A DNA stretch of 64,000 nt from Antedon mediterranea (lineage: Eukaryota > Echinodermata > Crinoidea > Comatulida > Antedonidae). The stretch covers positions 1,798,001-1,862,000 of the forward strand of contig NC_092672.1 in the NCBI RefSeq assembly GCF_964355755.1, given 5' to 3'. Below the pieces are notes generated by a model. That model saw only the letters and a program-made list of their open reading frames with translations, was not told where the DNA came from and made no database searches. Shown in pieces: positions 1-12,400 of the stretch. Positions within the stretch are counted from its first letter, which is position 1, and every line of letters starts with the position of its first letter. Both the position numbers and the translations under genes were made by a program.

Positions 1-1581
1 TTCCTCTCTTAGTTTTTCTTTTCTAGCATGATCTCTAGTGGCAACAAAACTATGCCTATCATGATTCTTATCCCTCTTCCCTAATAAGTCTCCAAATTTA
101 GGAAAGTCCCTACCAAGAATTACATCTCTTGGTAAATCGCTGCAAACGCCAACCAACAAATTATGGTCTTCGTTATTAATCTTAATATTGACGAATGCAG
201 TAGGATAGGCTTGGACATGGTCATGGACGCACCTGCATGTAATTTTAGCTTGCTCCGCGCGATTAATTTTCTTAGCCGCTACTAAATCAGAATGAACAAG
301 TGTCATATCACATCCAGAGTCTATCAAAATTTCACAATCACATCCTTCAACTAGGCCTCTACAAATATAAGGTGTACATGGTTTTGAAACAGTATCTGTC
401 TTTGTCGACAAAAAGCCATCCTTACTTCGACAAAATCGTTCTATGTGGCCTACTTTTTTGCACCGTCTACAAACGAGAGGTTGTCTAGCGTCAGATTGTG
501 ATTTATGAAAGTTATCAGGGGGATTATTATTACCCTTACTGTCAACTTCAGGAGTGCCTTTCACTGTTTTCTCCTGGTTGTTTCTATTTTCGTGTTTTCT
601 ATTTTGAAACTTTTTCTCAAAATCGATACCTTTTCTAGCTTGAAAATAATTATCTGCTAATTCTGCAGCATTTAATCCGGAATCTGGTTTATGTTCTTTA
701 ACCCAAATTTGTACCCCTGTGGGCATAATATCTATTAATTGCTCTAAAATAACAATTTCAGCTAAATCATCTTTGCTTTTATCAGCAGGCCTAGCCCACT
801 TAGTAAATAAATCTTTTAACCTAACATACATTTCTCTATAACTTTCTTCACTTTTCTTTTTAATTGACCTAAACCTTTGCCTATATGTCTCTTCAGTTAT
901 GTCATACCTTTGTAATATTGCTTTCTTCACTATGTCGTACTGGTTACTTTCTGTCACTGGTAGTGATGCATAGGCTGCTCTTGCTTTGCCTGTCAAATGA
1001 GGTATTAGTTTTACTACCCAGTGTTCTTTTCGCCACTCATAGGTGTTAGCAATTCGTTCAAACGTAGTGAGATAATTTTCAATATCATCACTATCAGAAA
1101 GTTTTGCAATCTGAACTTCTTTCAATCTCATCATGTCTTTTAATCGTTTCTCCTCACTGTCCTTTTGCTTATCCATTAACGCCATTACTAACGCTTGCTG
1201 TTTCTCCATATCTTCCCTACGTAAACGTTCTTGTCTTTCCATATCTTCTTTGCGTAAACGTTCTTGTTTTTCCATATCTTCTTTGCGTAAACGTTCTTGT
1301 TGTTCCATCATCTGCTGCATCATAAGATTCTGTTGTTGCATTTGCTGCTGCATTTGCTGCTGCATTTGCTGCTGCATTTGCTGCTGCATTTGCTGCTGCA
1401 TCAACAACAAAACATCTTTTGAAGATGAGTCAGCCCCTGTAGGGTTATGTCCACTGGTTGGTCCAGACTCTTCTGCCTGTTGTTCAGGTTGTATTGACTG
1501 AACCGATTCTACCTCAGAATCAGATTCATCGCCGCCGCTGTATTCTCTACCGGATCTTGTTGTTGATTGTTTATCAGCCAT
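1..1581 (-). CDS. LTR retrotransposon Gag-protease polyprotein, 5' part (runs off the left edge)
   Basis: An uninterrupted reading frame runs leftward from an ATG at 1579-1581 for 527 codons to the window edge, checked codon by codon. Residues about 60-80 are (MQQQ)n and about 90-130 are near-identical RLRKEDME/Q repeats, a likely coiled coil. A Gag-like helical core follows at about 140-300. Residues 371-384 are a CX2CX4HX4C zinc knuckle (C371, C374, H379, C384), which binds element RNA. D421-S422-G423 sits in an ILIDSG context, the catalytic aspartate motif of a retropepsin. Gag followed by protease in one frame is typical of Ty3/Gypsy-like elements; reverse transcriptase and integrase would lie left of the window. 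No stop or frameshift is seen, so this copy may be young. The exact clade is not determined. Confidence 0.88.
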   Translation of the reverse strand, partial: MADKQSTTRSGREYSGGDESDSEVESVQSIQPEQQAEESGPTSGHNPTGADSSSKDVLLLMQQQMQQQMQQQMQQQMQQQMQQQNLMMQQMMEQQERLRKEDMEKQERLRKEDMERQERLRREDMEKQQALVMALMDKQKDSEEKRLKDMMRLKEVQIAKLSDSDDIENYLTTFERIANTYEWRKEHWVVKLIPHLTGKARAAYASLPVTESNQYDIVKKAILQRYDITEETYRQRFRSIKKKSEESYREMYVRLKDLFTKWARPADKSKDDLAEIVILEQLIDIMPTGVQIWVKEHKPDSGLNAAELADNYFQARKGIDFEKKFQNRKHENRNNQEKTVKGTPEVDSKGNNNPPDNFHKSQSDARQPLVCRRCKKVGHIERFCRSKDGFLSTKTDTVSKPCTPYICRGLVEGCDCEILIDSGCDMTLVHSDLVAAKKINRAEQAKITCRCVHDHVQAYPTAFVNIKINNEDHNLLVGVCSDLPRDVILGRDFPKFGDLLGKRDKNHDRHSFVATRDHARKEKLREE

Positions 1582-2560
1582 ATTTTAAATCTGGATTAGG
1601 GTCTTGTTACTAGTTAATCGTAGTTACCGAGACGTTCACAAGTCTACTGTTCCAAATAAAATAATCTACTGTTCTTTAAACAATGTTTGTGTACTTACGA
1701 TTAAACAAAACGTAGCACCACGGCTTCCGTAAAATATCACAGTATCGTAAGTACCGCTTCCTCAAAATATCAATAAAGTACACTTGATCCTAAAACAGCC
1801 ACCAATCTATGGCAAAATACAGTAGATCAAACTGCTACCACAAAATATCACAACAGTAGATAAATACACAGTTAAGTCGAACAGTAGATCGAAATAACCG
1901 CTGCCACCAAATTATGTCACGAACTCCTCTCACGTATGTTTCCGAGCGGTTGAAAATACTTTAGGAACTCCCTTGTGACATAAAAGTATACACACAAAAT
2001 CCACAAAGTTGTAAAATAACTCAAAAACAAAGCTTTAATTTCAATCAACTTCAACTTTCAACAATCCAGTAAGCACTTTAAACAACAGCTTCACAATGAC
2101 TTTACAATATAACATCCAACCTCTAATCCAACAACCTTACAATAGTTTACATCCCTTTATATACAAGATGCTCCTATCCTTCTAGATCATTCTTTATACT
2201 TCTCATTATTACATGATTACAGTTTCTATTAATAGCACTTCTGGAATGTTCTTGATTGTTCTTATTAATTATACATGGTTTATTAAATCAAAACATCTTA
2301 TTCTAGAATGTTCATGTAAATACTATGTTACTCTATATGTTAGGGAATGGTAATTTATTACAGTACAGTAATTATTATATCATAATAGAAATTTATTATA
2401 ATACTAAATTTTGGTTAAAACTGGCCCTGTGTTTCTTATTGAATCTCCTTTCCAAGTTTACAAGACGAAATGTACAAGAAATTAACAGTTTTCAAAGATT
2501 TTTCGAAGTTAATAGTGTTTGGCGATTCATTCAGCCAATGTTGTATAAATGACATCTGCA
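1582..2560 (-). other. Leader and possible 5' LTR of the retrotransposon (boundaries unresolved)
   Basis: This AT-rich stretch lies upstream of the gag ATG, where the primer-binding site and 5' LTR should be. Degenerate repeats of an AAAATATCACA-CAGTAGA type occur at 1725-1900. A short inverted pair, TTATGTCAC (about 1912) and GTGACATAA (about 1976), is present. I could not find an unambiguous TG...CA LTR or a tRNA-complementary primer site, so the limits are guesses. Confidence 0.3.
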
Positions 2561-3702
2561 TCAGAGAGGTGATAGTAACATAGTTTATCTGTATCTTAGT
2601 AAACTTTGCAAAACCTTATGAACTGAAACAGATCAAGTGCCCATCCTGATCTCTAACTGGTTTTGTATAGCATCACAATTCCATCTCTTTCTGTACCCAG
2701 CAAAGTTCCATTTTGTCAATCTAGAATGCCATCTCTTCTGGAAAAACTTGATAATTTATAATATTAATAATTGACCTAGCTGCAGGCTTCAGTTGGAATA
2801 CAGAGGATTACACAGTTAATACAGCTTCTTGTTTAGCACTCTAAGAAGTAGGTCAAACTAATTTCCGCTATGATATAACTTTTTTAGTTTTTCCATGACA
2901 GTGGTGTGAGTGGTCACAAAACTGAATTTATAACAAGTAAAATTTAGTAGAATAAAGTATTTAATTCAATTATATATTAACATTACCATATGTGTTAATG
3001 AACAAATAAATAATAGCAAATAGGCCAAAGATCAATAATAAACATTGCTATTATATTTGATTGACTTACAATCTGAGATACCAATTGTTTCATTTGATTC
3101 TTACAATCGATTTACAACTCCCATGAAGGAATTATAGTTATATAGATTGATCTACAAGATTTTTATTGTGATAGCTGAATGATTTATGAGATGACATAAT
3201 ATTCCATAGTCTTAGCAACATTCATGGTATAGTGAACATTATAGACATTTTTTTTCTCTTTTGTGGCGCAAACACCACTTTTATTCACATTCATATTATC
3301 TCATGTCATTACATAAAATCATATTATTTAACACATTTATGTTAGACATTTAACAGCCTCTCCTCAATTCCCATTCAAGACATTATGAGTGACATATACA
3401 TTTGTTCAATATTTGTATTTGTTTAAAATAATATGCTTATTATTTATCTAAAAGTAAGTCTAGAAAGTGTAAATTGTAGCATTCATTATTTGATTTACAA
3501 TGAAATAATTATAATATTTGTATCCAGGGTTCTTTAAGGTTTCATGGAACTTATGAATATGTTTTAATTACCTGGTAGATACTTTTTTATGGCTATGGAG
3601 GCATAGAACACTAATCAGGGATATTAGAATAATATATAGAATAATATATATCTGTCTCACTGTCTGTCCATGATTTTACCTTCACGATAGAGCTGAAAAT
3701 AT
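2561..3702. other. Intergenic AT-rich sequence, nothing recognised
   Basis: No supported exon, RNA gene or inverted-repeat element was seen. Reading frames are short and lack family motifs. Confidence 0.5.
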
Positions 3703-4022
3703 GAGTGAGTGGCCAAGCGGTTAAGACAGTGGAACCGTAATTACGTAGCCATAACATCGGCAGGGGTTCGAGGCTCACTCACTCCATGGTTCTGGTGGTA
3801 GAACGAGTCTTCTCGGATAAGGACTATAAACCGTAGGTCCAGTGTACACATCTAGCTCGTGTGCACTTTAAAGAACCTAGTACATCTTTCGAGACGAGTA
3901 GGGGGTTACCCCGGTGTATTAGTACATCACAGCCACTGATCACCAACTGGGCCCTCTGGGAGACCAGTCTTTGACTGAAGAGGTTACCCAGTATAAATAT
4001 AAATTTCATTCAATCAATCAAT
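3703..4022 (+). mobile_element. tRNA-derived SINE (MetaSINE-like body)
   Basis: The head (3703-3784) looks like a tRNA gene of the Leu/Ser type. It has a box A (TGGCCAAGCGGTTAAG), a box B (GGGGTTCGAGGCTC), and GAGTGAG/CTCACTC ends that can pair as an acceptor stem. A non-tRNA body follows, with a TCGGATAAGGACTATAAACC-type segment, which I associate with the conserved central domain of animal MetaSINEs. The 3' end is a short (TCAA)n tail at about 4007-4022. Transcription by RNA polymerase III and mobilisation by a partner LINE are inferred from the family. The MetaSINE assignment is from memory and needs alignment. Confidence 0.72.
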
Positions 4023-5157
4023 GCATCAAATCAGAGAATTGTTTTCATGTTTATTTCTATAATTACCAAGTAAACCATAATAACTACATTATTCACAATA
4101 CATTTCAATTAATAATGGATAAACCTACTTGTGTTATATCATGCTAAGCTGCTTTGTTTTCAAGAATACCCTATATAATATTCTAAAAATGACATAAACA
4201 ACATTGTAACATAATGAATCAAATTACGTAAGCAAATGCACAAATTGTCTCAATAAATCATTTTAATCATTTCACTAAAATATACCAATTTGAACGAATA
4301 TTTCCATACAAATAAGGATGAATCTAGAAAAAATTAATTAACCTGTAACATAAAATGATATTCAAATTCCATATTTGACTTCTGTGGTTGAAAAAACCCA
4401 CAAAGTAGACTAAGTATGAATCACCTGTACTATTTCCTACCTACCTTAGTCTGTTAAACTCATCTAGCAAAGAAAGACATGTTACACCTTTGATGAGTCA
4501 CCCTACTAGGGTTTGTCAAGTTTTCTTTCCTTCCTTTACTAGACTTCCTTTCTCTTTCTTGCCTTTGTTTACACCTTATTTACTACCTTTGTTCTCCCAT
4601 ACTTTACTTCTGTTATTAAAACTAATCATCTCAAACCACATTATTACCTTTTAAGATGTTTTTTCCTTTTTCTTTTTTCTAGTTGAGTACCACTATTGTT
4701 AAATTTTAATATTATTCTTTTATCAAGTAAATCTTATGAGAAAATTTGTTTTCTTTTTATTCAATTTACACGTTTTTTTGCGATTATTAGATTGTTTTCT
4801 CATTGTGGTCTTCTTTTTTCTATTCTAATTAATTCAGTGTTGTATTTTTATCACCTTGGGTGTGGATTTCCTCTACAGTTTATCGGTTATTTTAAAGTGA
4901 AATTTTAAATTGCAGGTGAAAACAGATGAATGTATTTGACTGTTAAAACACTGAGCTAGTTACATTATTCTTTGAATTGAAAATAAATTTTCAAATTAAA
5001 ATGCAATTAATCAATTTTATTTTCCTTGAATTTAATTTCTGAAAAAAAAATGTGAGAAAGTGTTTTCCTAGTATAGTGTAGGCACATATCAACTATAAAA
5101 TAATAACGTTTGTTGAATTTCAAAATCAGCAGTAGATCTCCTTTGGGAATACAAATA
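4023..5157. other. Intergenic AT-rich sequence, nothing recognised
   Basis: Only short non-conserved reading frames and T-rich tracts are visible. Confidence 0.5.
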
Positions 5158-5312
5158 CGGAACCTCTATTCACGGGACAAGTTTATGCTGACAAATGGGG
5201 AATCTCTATTTAAGGGACAATTTTAAGATGACATTCAAATGGGAACCTCTCTTCAATGGACAATTTTATGCTGACAAATAGGAAACCTCTATTCAATGGG
5301 CAATTTTATGAC
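5158..5312 (+). repeat. Degenerate tandem repeat, about 40-bp unit, four copies
   Basis: Four imperfect copies of an AACCTCTATTCAATGGGACAATTTTATGCTGACAAAT-type unit follow each other. The units differ by substitutions and small indels, which suggests an old array. Confidence 0.6.
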
Positions 5313-5343
5313 AAAATAATGGTGAGGAACAAGCTGCTGGTCT

Positions 5344-5510
5344 TTAAAGTGAAGAACTATCAATCGAACTAGTTTAACAAAAAAAGTGTGATGTGCCCAA
5401 ATATGGTGGTGATGTGCCCAAATATGGTAGTGATATGACATCATCATGTCCATATATGGGCACCTCACAATTTTTTTCACATAAAGTTTGCTAGTGTAGA
5501 CAGAGCTTAA
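5344..5510. mobile_element. Foldback MITE, family M1, copy 1
   Basis: Family M1 is defined here. Its consensus ends are TAAAGCTCTGTCTACACTAT and the inverted complement. Inside are arms reading TTTGACAAAAAAATGTGATG and a variable number of 21-bp units of the CCATATTTGGGCATATCACTA type. Ends begin and finish with TA, as expected for Tc1/mariner-type targets. No coding capacity is present, so mobilisation needs a transposase in trans. This copy is divergent at its left end. Confidence 0.75.
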
Positions 5511-5997
5511 CATTAGCTCTGTCTTTTTCAGGTTATTTGCTCTATCACAAGCCATTTTAGAACAATAAAGTTCCAAATTGGTAACAATATCTCTATTTGT
5601 GGGGAAAAACAACAAAACATTAGAAGCAATAATGTCTTGTGGTTACAAACAGTGTGGTGAGGCATTTATCTGACCTCTGACCCAGCTGTAGGGGGTCTCA
5701 GAACAAACCAATGGATGAATAATGACCCCATGTTGAACTCTCGTACATTTGTCCTATCTTGTATGCCAACAATATAATGTTCCACATGAATTCATTTGCT
5801 TTGTAAACACAAGTTTTCAAGAAAATGAAATGTCTTCAAGGTTATTGGAGGTCATTAGTATTTTTGTGGTAAAAATGAATTTTCAAGGTTCCACATACAT
5901 GTGTTCTGTTCGTAACAATGGCTATACTTACACTACAGTCTGGTAAAAGATGGAAGATTTTTCCCAAAAAAGTGCTGTGGACATCCTGACAAGGAGA

Positions 5998-6206
5998 AAG
6001 CTCTTTAACACTATCAAACATTATGTGACAAAAAAATGTGATGTGCCCATGATATGGACATGATGATGTCATATCACTACCATATTTGGGCATATCACTA
6101 ACATATTTGGGCATATCACTGCCATATTTGGGCATATCACCACCATATTTGAGAACATCACACTTTCTTTTGTAAAACTAGTGTGATAGTGTAGACAAAG
6201 CTTTAG
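5998..6206. mobile_element. Foldback MITE M1, copy 2 (expanded internal units)
   Basis: Inverted ends are at 5998 and 6206. The centre holds about four consecutive 21-bp CATATTTGGGCATATCACT-type units, more than in most other copies. Confidence 0.8.
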
Positions 6207-9200
6207 TAGCTGTTGGAGGTCTATTGAAAGTTACCAGTGCTGTGTGATCGTAAAAGTGCTGCCAAGGCATATCTTGACAAATTGAGTCATTGAACTCAGA
6301 ATTACCTAATGTCCAATAATATTTTGCAATGTAATTTCTGGGCTTGAATCCGTATGATTATTAGTCCATAGTTTATGACGGCATACTACTATAGCTGCTG
6401 GGGACAAAGACAAAACTACCCAATTAAAAAAAGTTATAAATATACAGTAGATGAACAACAAATTGAAGTCCATACTCCATGTCCCCTTCTCCATTCATTT
6501 TAAACTGTAAAACATGTCCATCCCCAAGGATGAGATGAATTTATATCCTTCTAAGTACACATTTAACTTCAAAGAATTTTATCATTCGTATATTTGACAT
6601 TTCAACATACCTCGTCATTTTTTCAAATGCTAATGTAAAAATATTTACATAAGTTATTAACCTGACATAGCTTTCTGTCTTCTCATATAAAAAGGGAAAA
6701 TTCTATAAAATGTAGTACAGGAGATGACAAGCAGTATTTCATGGTATTTAGGTTTCCATTCTAACTGACCACAATTTATATTGTTGATTTTAGCAACATG
6801 GGTAAAATATTTTTAATAAATAATTTCCTTTTTTGGAATGTGGAGTGGGATTTTTTTTTTAAATCAACCATTCAGTTGACTGAACTGAACTTTTTGCCTT
6901 ATCTGTTAATTTTACTGAACTTTTATATTTTTCTTTCTATTAAATTCTATATTACTCATTTACATTCATAGAAGAAATTCTAAACTACATGATGATACAC
7001 TGAAAATTAATCAATTAATTAATCAAATGGTAAATCTATGAGATGAGATAAATTTGCCCAAACCGATATTCAAACTTGGAACCTCCTCTTTGTACTAATA
7101 CTAGACATATTCATAGGATTTTTTTGGGGAAAAATTAAAAAATACATACTCAGACTGAGATAATAAATGATATCTTTATGCCATTATTATAGTTAATACC
7201 TATAAACAAATTATGCATACAAAATGATGCATGCTAAACTAAATCACATAAGTATGGTATAATGAGTACAATGAAATCTACTGACGTACTATACTGATAG
7301 GGTTGAGTGTTAACAACGCATTGCTGTAGATAGCTGGATGGAGTAAGCCATTTGTTACATTGTTGTGCTGTTTCCAAGAATTTCCACATGGATGATGATA
7401 TCCTACCTACTTCATAAGAATTTATGATGTCACAAGTAATTGACCAATCACAGACAAGAGTTGAGGAGAGTCATAGTTTGGTGAAGGTTAATGATAGTTG
7501 AAGGGAGAGTAATGTGATGCCATGTACTTTTTTAACTGCAGGTGAATTAATCACCTTAAATAGATATTTTAATCAATTTTATTTCGCTATTTCACTGAAT
7601 TTTACGCTCATGATTGTAATTTCCTTAATAAACTAATTAATACAATGCACAAACCACAAGAAGTACCGTATTCAATTATTTTAAGAAATTTTGAATGAAA
7701 TAAAGAAAATAAGAACTGAAAAAATTGACAATGCTGTGGCTATCAGTGGCTGGATCTCAATGGAGATAAAAAGATAAATCAAAACGATAAAGTAAAACAA
7801 CCAGAAAAATATGCAGAGCTTTCGGGCAACACTAGCTGTTCATCAGTGCAAGTGAATTTGGACAAAATTGAGAATATATAACAGAAAGACAAGAGCTGCC
7901 TGAGTAGTCCGGAATAAAAGAAAAAAAAAGACTTATCAATCTATTGAGGTAGGCCTAGACTGAATAATACCGATGAACCTCTGACGATTTCAATGTATAG
8001 CACTTATCATTGCACCACACAGAGATCTTTAATCCTTTTTTTAATCCGGCAGATTAAATGTTGAGGTGTCGAGTGAGGGAATAAAATTGTCACTTTCTCA
8101 TGAGAGTCAACAAACAGAATGACATGGTTTTAATGTCAACTCTGAAGCCTGGAAAATGATCCATGCTTCAACAACAAATGCATCTGATTGGTCAGAATTT
8201 TTGCTCTATTCTGATTAAATGTTACTGTACAATCAATGATCAATGCTGTACTCATTAATATTCATAAGTCAATATGACACTTACTGTGTTCATTTGGGAA
8301 CTATTTTAAGAAATCGCCCTCTTTAAACTCCAGCATTGTCTTGTTTGTTTCTTTGTATTATAACTGTAGTCTAAGTTGAAAAATACTTATTTACAAACAA
8401 AACATCTGACCTTCCTGAAGCAAACTACTTTGTACTTAAAGTATAATCTGTTTAGCCTGTAAGTGTTCTCATGAATCTTTTTAGAAGAGTTCAGCTGAGC
8501 ACACAGATAATGTTAGGTGTTATTTACATAAATGGACAATTATTACTCTTATTAATATTAGTTCATTCAGTTCATCATCATACTACTATAGTACTAGTAC
8601 ATAACAACATGAAAGAAAAGAAAATATATCGTACCTGGGATTTTAACCCATGAAATCACTTGCCCTTGGCAGTGTTTCCATAAAACATTAAACGAAAAGG
8701 AAATTCTATAATTAATACTAGTGGGTGCCTAAGTATAATAATAATAATAAAATCTTAAATAATATTAGATGTCACTATTCTGAAAGAATTTGTTTACAGT
8801 CACAAGCCTATTGTTTTTTTTTTTGGAGGGGGGGGGGGGGAACCATCTCCTTCTTCTTCCTTTTTAAAAACAAAATTGCATCCAAAGCAGCTGCAGGTGC
8901 CTTTGTACGTGAAACAAGTAATTAAAAAAAGTGAAGGACTGTTTGCAGAAAAACAATAAAGAAGTGGTACATCATCAAGGTCAGGTGTATTAATGTAAAA
9001 ACAATTCTTTTTCTCAGTAGAGAACTTTTATTAGGGCTCGTGTATCCTATTGGACGTAACGCGCACCGTACTAAGTATAATTTTTGATCAATCACGAGCG
9101 AGAGTTCTTTGTGCGCGATTGATGTAGGAGCGCGCGCATACGTCGTACGTCCTCTTGTTGCGTTGCGTTTAGCATGTGCTATATATAATTCACAGCGATT

Positions 9201-9424
9201 TTTGTTGTTGCTTTCTAAAAAAAAGTACTTTATTTATAGGGGGCTCACTTCAGTCAAAGAATATAATATCATAAAACGATGCTTGCTGCAGCAGCAGCAG
9301 AGAGAGTGTGTCGTGTACGGAAAAAAAACCCCAAATCATCCAACACAGACAGTATTTTGTTCCGTATTCTGCTGCTAGCTGAATACGTAGTTTACAACGA
9401 AAATAAAACCACTCTAAAGGTACC
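6207..9424. other. Intergenic region upstream of BLMH
   Basis: Mostly AT-rich with no supported exon. At 7740-8060 a block with ATCTCAATGGAGATAAAAAG and GAGCTTTCGGGCAACACTAG resembles the end of a retroelement (a Penelope-like terminus is possible), but no coding domain is present. A G12 run lies at about 8828-8840. The last 400 bases before the BLMH start (about 9000-9400) are richer in CpG and CGCG words than their surroundings, so the BLMH promoter probably lies there. No TATA box was assigned. Confidence 0.4.
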
Positions 9425-12400
9425 ATGAGTGGCCAACAAGATGGAGGTTTGTCTTCACGTAATTAAGGATAAATTTTAACTTCATACACGGTTAAATTGT
9501 AGATAAATTAGCCTTATTAGATAGTAGCCAGTGAGTCTAAGAAAAGAGGCTAGGCTACACAGTGAACCGACCTGGTCTCCCTCCATAACTGGCCAAAATG
9601 CTGTGTGTGACCAGCTATGCGTAGTATGGTCTAGCTAGGCCTCTAAGCATTCTCTCAAAATTATGGAAAAGTTTCAGTTACCTTCCCATATAGGCTAGGA
9701 GGATATAGGCTAGAGATTCTGTATTATTAGGTGAATCTGGTTATCGAAACGAATACATTACAGGCCAGTATTGTTTCTACTAATATTCTATTTTACATTT
9801 TTTGCTTTGTCATTCCTATCCTAACATTTTCTTCTTTTCTTTGACAGAAATTACCAATGCAATGATCGATAAGTTTTTGGCAACATTTTTAGCTGAACCT
9901 AAAAACAAACTTGCCCAGAATGTTGTCATCAAGTATGATCTTAATGAAGTTTGCATGGACTACAATGAAGCCCAAACAGTTAACCATGCGTATAATTACC
10001 GGGTAGGTTTATTTTATAATCTAACCACTTACTGATACCCACAGCATTGTCATTTTTCATTAATTTGCCTTTGGATTTATGTATTTTATTATAGTTATAT
10101 GGTATTTGTTTTGACAGGTACCAGAAGTAAAGCCAGTGACGAACCAGAAAGCAACCGGCCGATGTTGGATTTTTGCTTGTTTAAATGCAATGAGGATACC
10201 TTATATGAAGCAGATCCAGTTGGAGGATTTTGAGTTTAGTCAAACGTACTTGTTCTTCTGGGATAAGGTATGCATAGTCATTAATTAGTTCACTTTGTGT
10301 TGCAGTTACAAATATATTTTAACATTCCAAATTCTCTCTCAATGTAGGCCTGAGGGATAGCTGACTCATTTGAGTTACAGCGATGTATTTTTCTTAAGCT
10401 GCTCCTGCCCAGCACTTTTTCATTTTTTTAAAAAATATTTATATATGTTTATATTGTATTGATTTTATGCTGGTGGTATAAATAAACAAAACGCACAAGC
10501 AAACTATCAATTTGCTAGTAGATTTTTCATGATTGCTAATTAAACATTTCAGTTAAAAATATAATTTAAAATTTAAACCCTTGCTAAATACATTTTTGCA
10601 TTTACATTTAAAGACCCCTTCCCTGCAATTTTGGACGTTTTTTGGAAAATAATACATATATATCACTTTAAAAACATTAAACCATGTCATTCCTTGTCTT
10701 AAATGTACGTTTTATGGTAAATTATGATAAAAAGTGAGAAACAATGCACTACCTAAAGTAGCTCGCGGCGATCGACCTCTCGTGGACGGTCTTAGGCCTA
10801 GCCTAGCTAGGCTTAGTTTTGTAGGCCTAGCTGGTAAACATCGGTAACGTACGAACATCGTACGCTACCTATATACCTAGCCTGACGTTGTATAGTTGCT
10901 GCATTAATTGTCTTTCTATTTTTGCCAGACTCCGTTGATACAAATTGGGGAAAACCCGGTATTTTCGCTGAAAAGTTAGGAGTCTTCCATTTGTTTTGGC
11001 CTCACGATCGATCGAAAAGTGGGCGAATTACAGGTGAAAAACAAAAATATCCATCCGCGCGCAATGCATTTTGGGATTTATAGCGGGCCGCTATAATTAT
11101 TAGAATCGACTTATTTTTCACATTTATAACCGTTTAAAGACGAAAAAAGTTATCGCAATAGGACCATATAGTATTAGTTTTACATTAAATATAGTTTGTG
11201 ATCTTAAATTAGATCTAAAAAACGTAGGGAATGGGGCTTTAAAAAGAAATAACTTCCATCATAACAGTTGCTTTTGTACTTTTGAACTAGATTGAAAGAA
11301 TAAACTACTTTCTGTATTCATACGTGAAAGTGTTCAAGACCGGTGAACCCGCCGACGGCAGACTTGGAAGCTTTCTACTGTCAAACCCAACAGAAGACGG
11401 CGGCCAATGGGATATGCTCGTTAACCTCATCAACAAGTATGGTGTGATGCCGAAAAAAATGTTCAAAGATGGTTTCACCGCGGAATCCTCGTCCAAGATG
11501 AACAAACTCTTGAAAAATAAGGTGAAATCAATTGATGATGATGTCATCATTACTATATTTGGGCATATCACTACCATATTTGGGCATATCACTACTGTAT
11601 TTGGGCACATGACATCACACTTTTTTTTTGTCAAACTAATTTGATAATGTAGACAGAGCTTTATGCTAACTCTGTGACACAAAAATGTGATGTTCCCATA
11701 TATGTACATGATGATGTCATATCACTACCATATTTGGGCACATAAAAACGTTTTTGAAAAACTAGTTTGATAGTGTAAACAGAGCTTTATATTTATCAAA
11801 TAACCTTAATATAACCGTTATATTATCTGGTTGAATTGCTTGGTTATTCAAGTGAACATGAGAATGACCCCATGATGGAACATTGTTCCTCCTTTTTAGC
11901 ATATTTTTCTTTTAATTATATAATTTATAACCTGAAAGGTATAACAATTACTCCAAATAATGAGAGGGACGTCATGCTTCCTTATTTTGATCTATGTTTG
12001 ATCCTCTTTGTTTTTTAATCATAATCCGTGTATCTGTTTGATGCATAATTTATTGTTTAATTCAGTGTCACACTCTGACATGGTAAATGTTTTTTTATCA
12101 TCTTCAGATTCGTGAATTTGCCAAGAAACTAAATGACATGGTTCAGGAGAAGAAAACCGACAAAGAAATCAATGAGGAAATTGCTAGCATGATGCAAGTG
12201 GTAAGAGAGAGTGTACTTTAATTTGTTGTTGATACACTGATCAACTTTGAATTTATTAATTTACATATGATTGATTGAATGATTTATTGGTGATTCAATT
12301 ATTTATATTAATTCGGCCATTTTGTTCAAAACAAACTTGTATTTACAAAAAATCTATTTGGTGAAAGTTTAACTGTTTATGCATTTTCCAAATATTCGCA

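Noticed and set aside
1104-1501. Plus-strand Cys/Ile-rich frames with CICC and SSLRKRSC repeats
   Set aside because: They are the antisense of the (MQQQ)n and RLRKED repeats of the minus-strand Gag frame.
3703-3784. A functional tRNA gene
   Set aside because: The acceptor ends and both boxes are present, but no clean anticodon stem was found and the sequence continues into a SINE body with a TCAA tail.
7740-8060. Penelope-like element with hammerhead ribozyme
   Set aside because: The GAGCTTTCGGGCAACACTAG block is suggestive, but no CTGATGA...GAAA ribozyme core or coding domain could be found.
11305-11709. Minus-strand frame of 134 codons overlapping BLMH exon 4
   Set aside because: It is the antisense of exon 4 plus MITE M1 units; no family motif.
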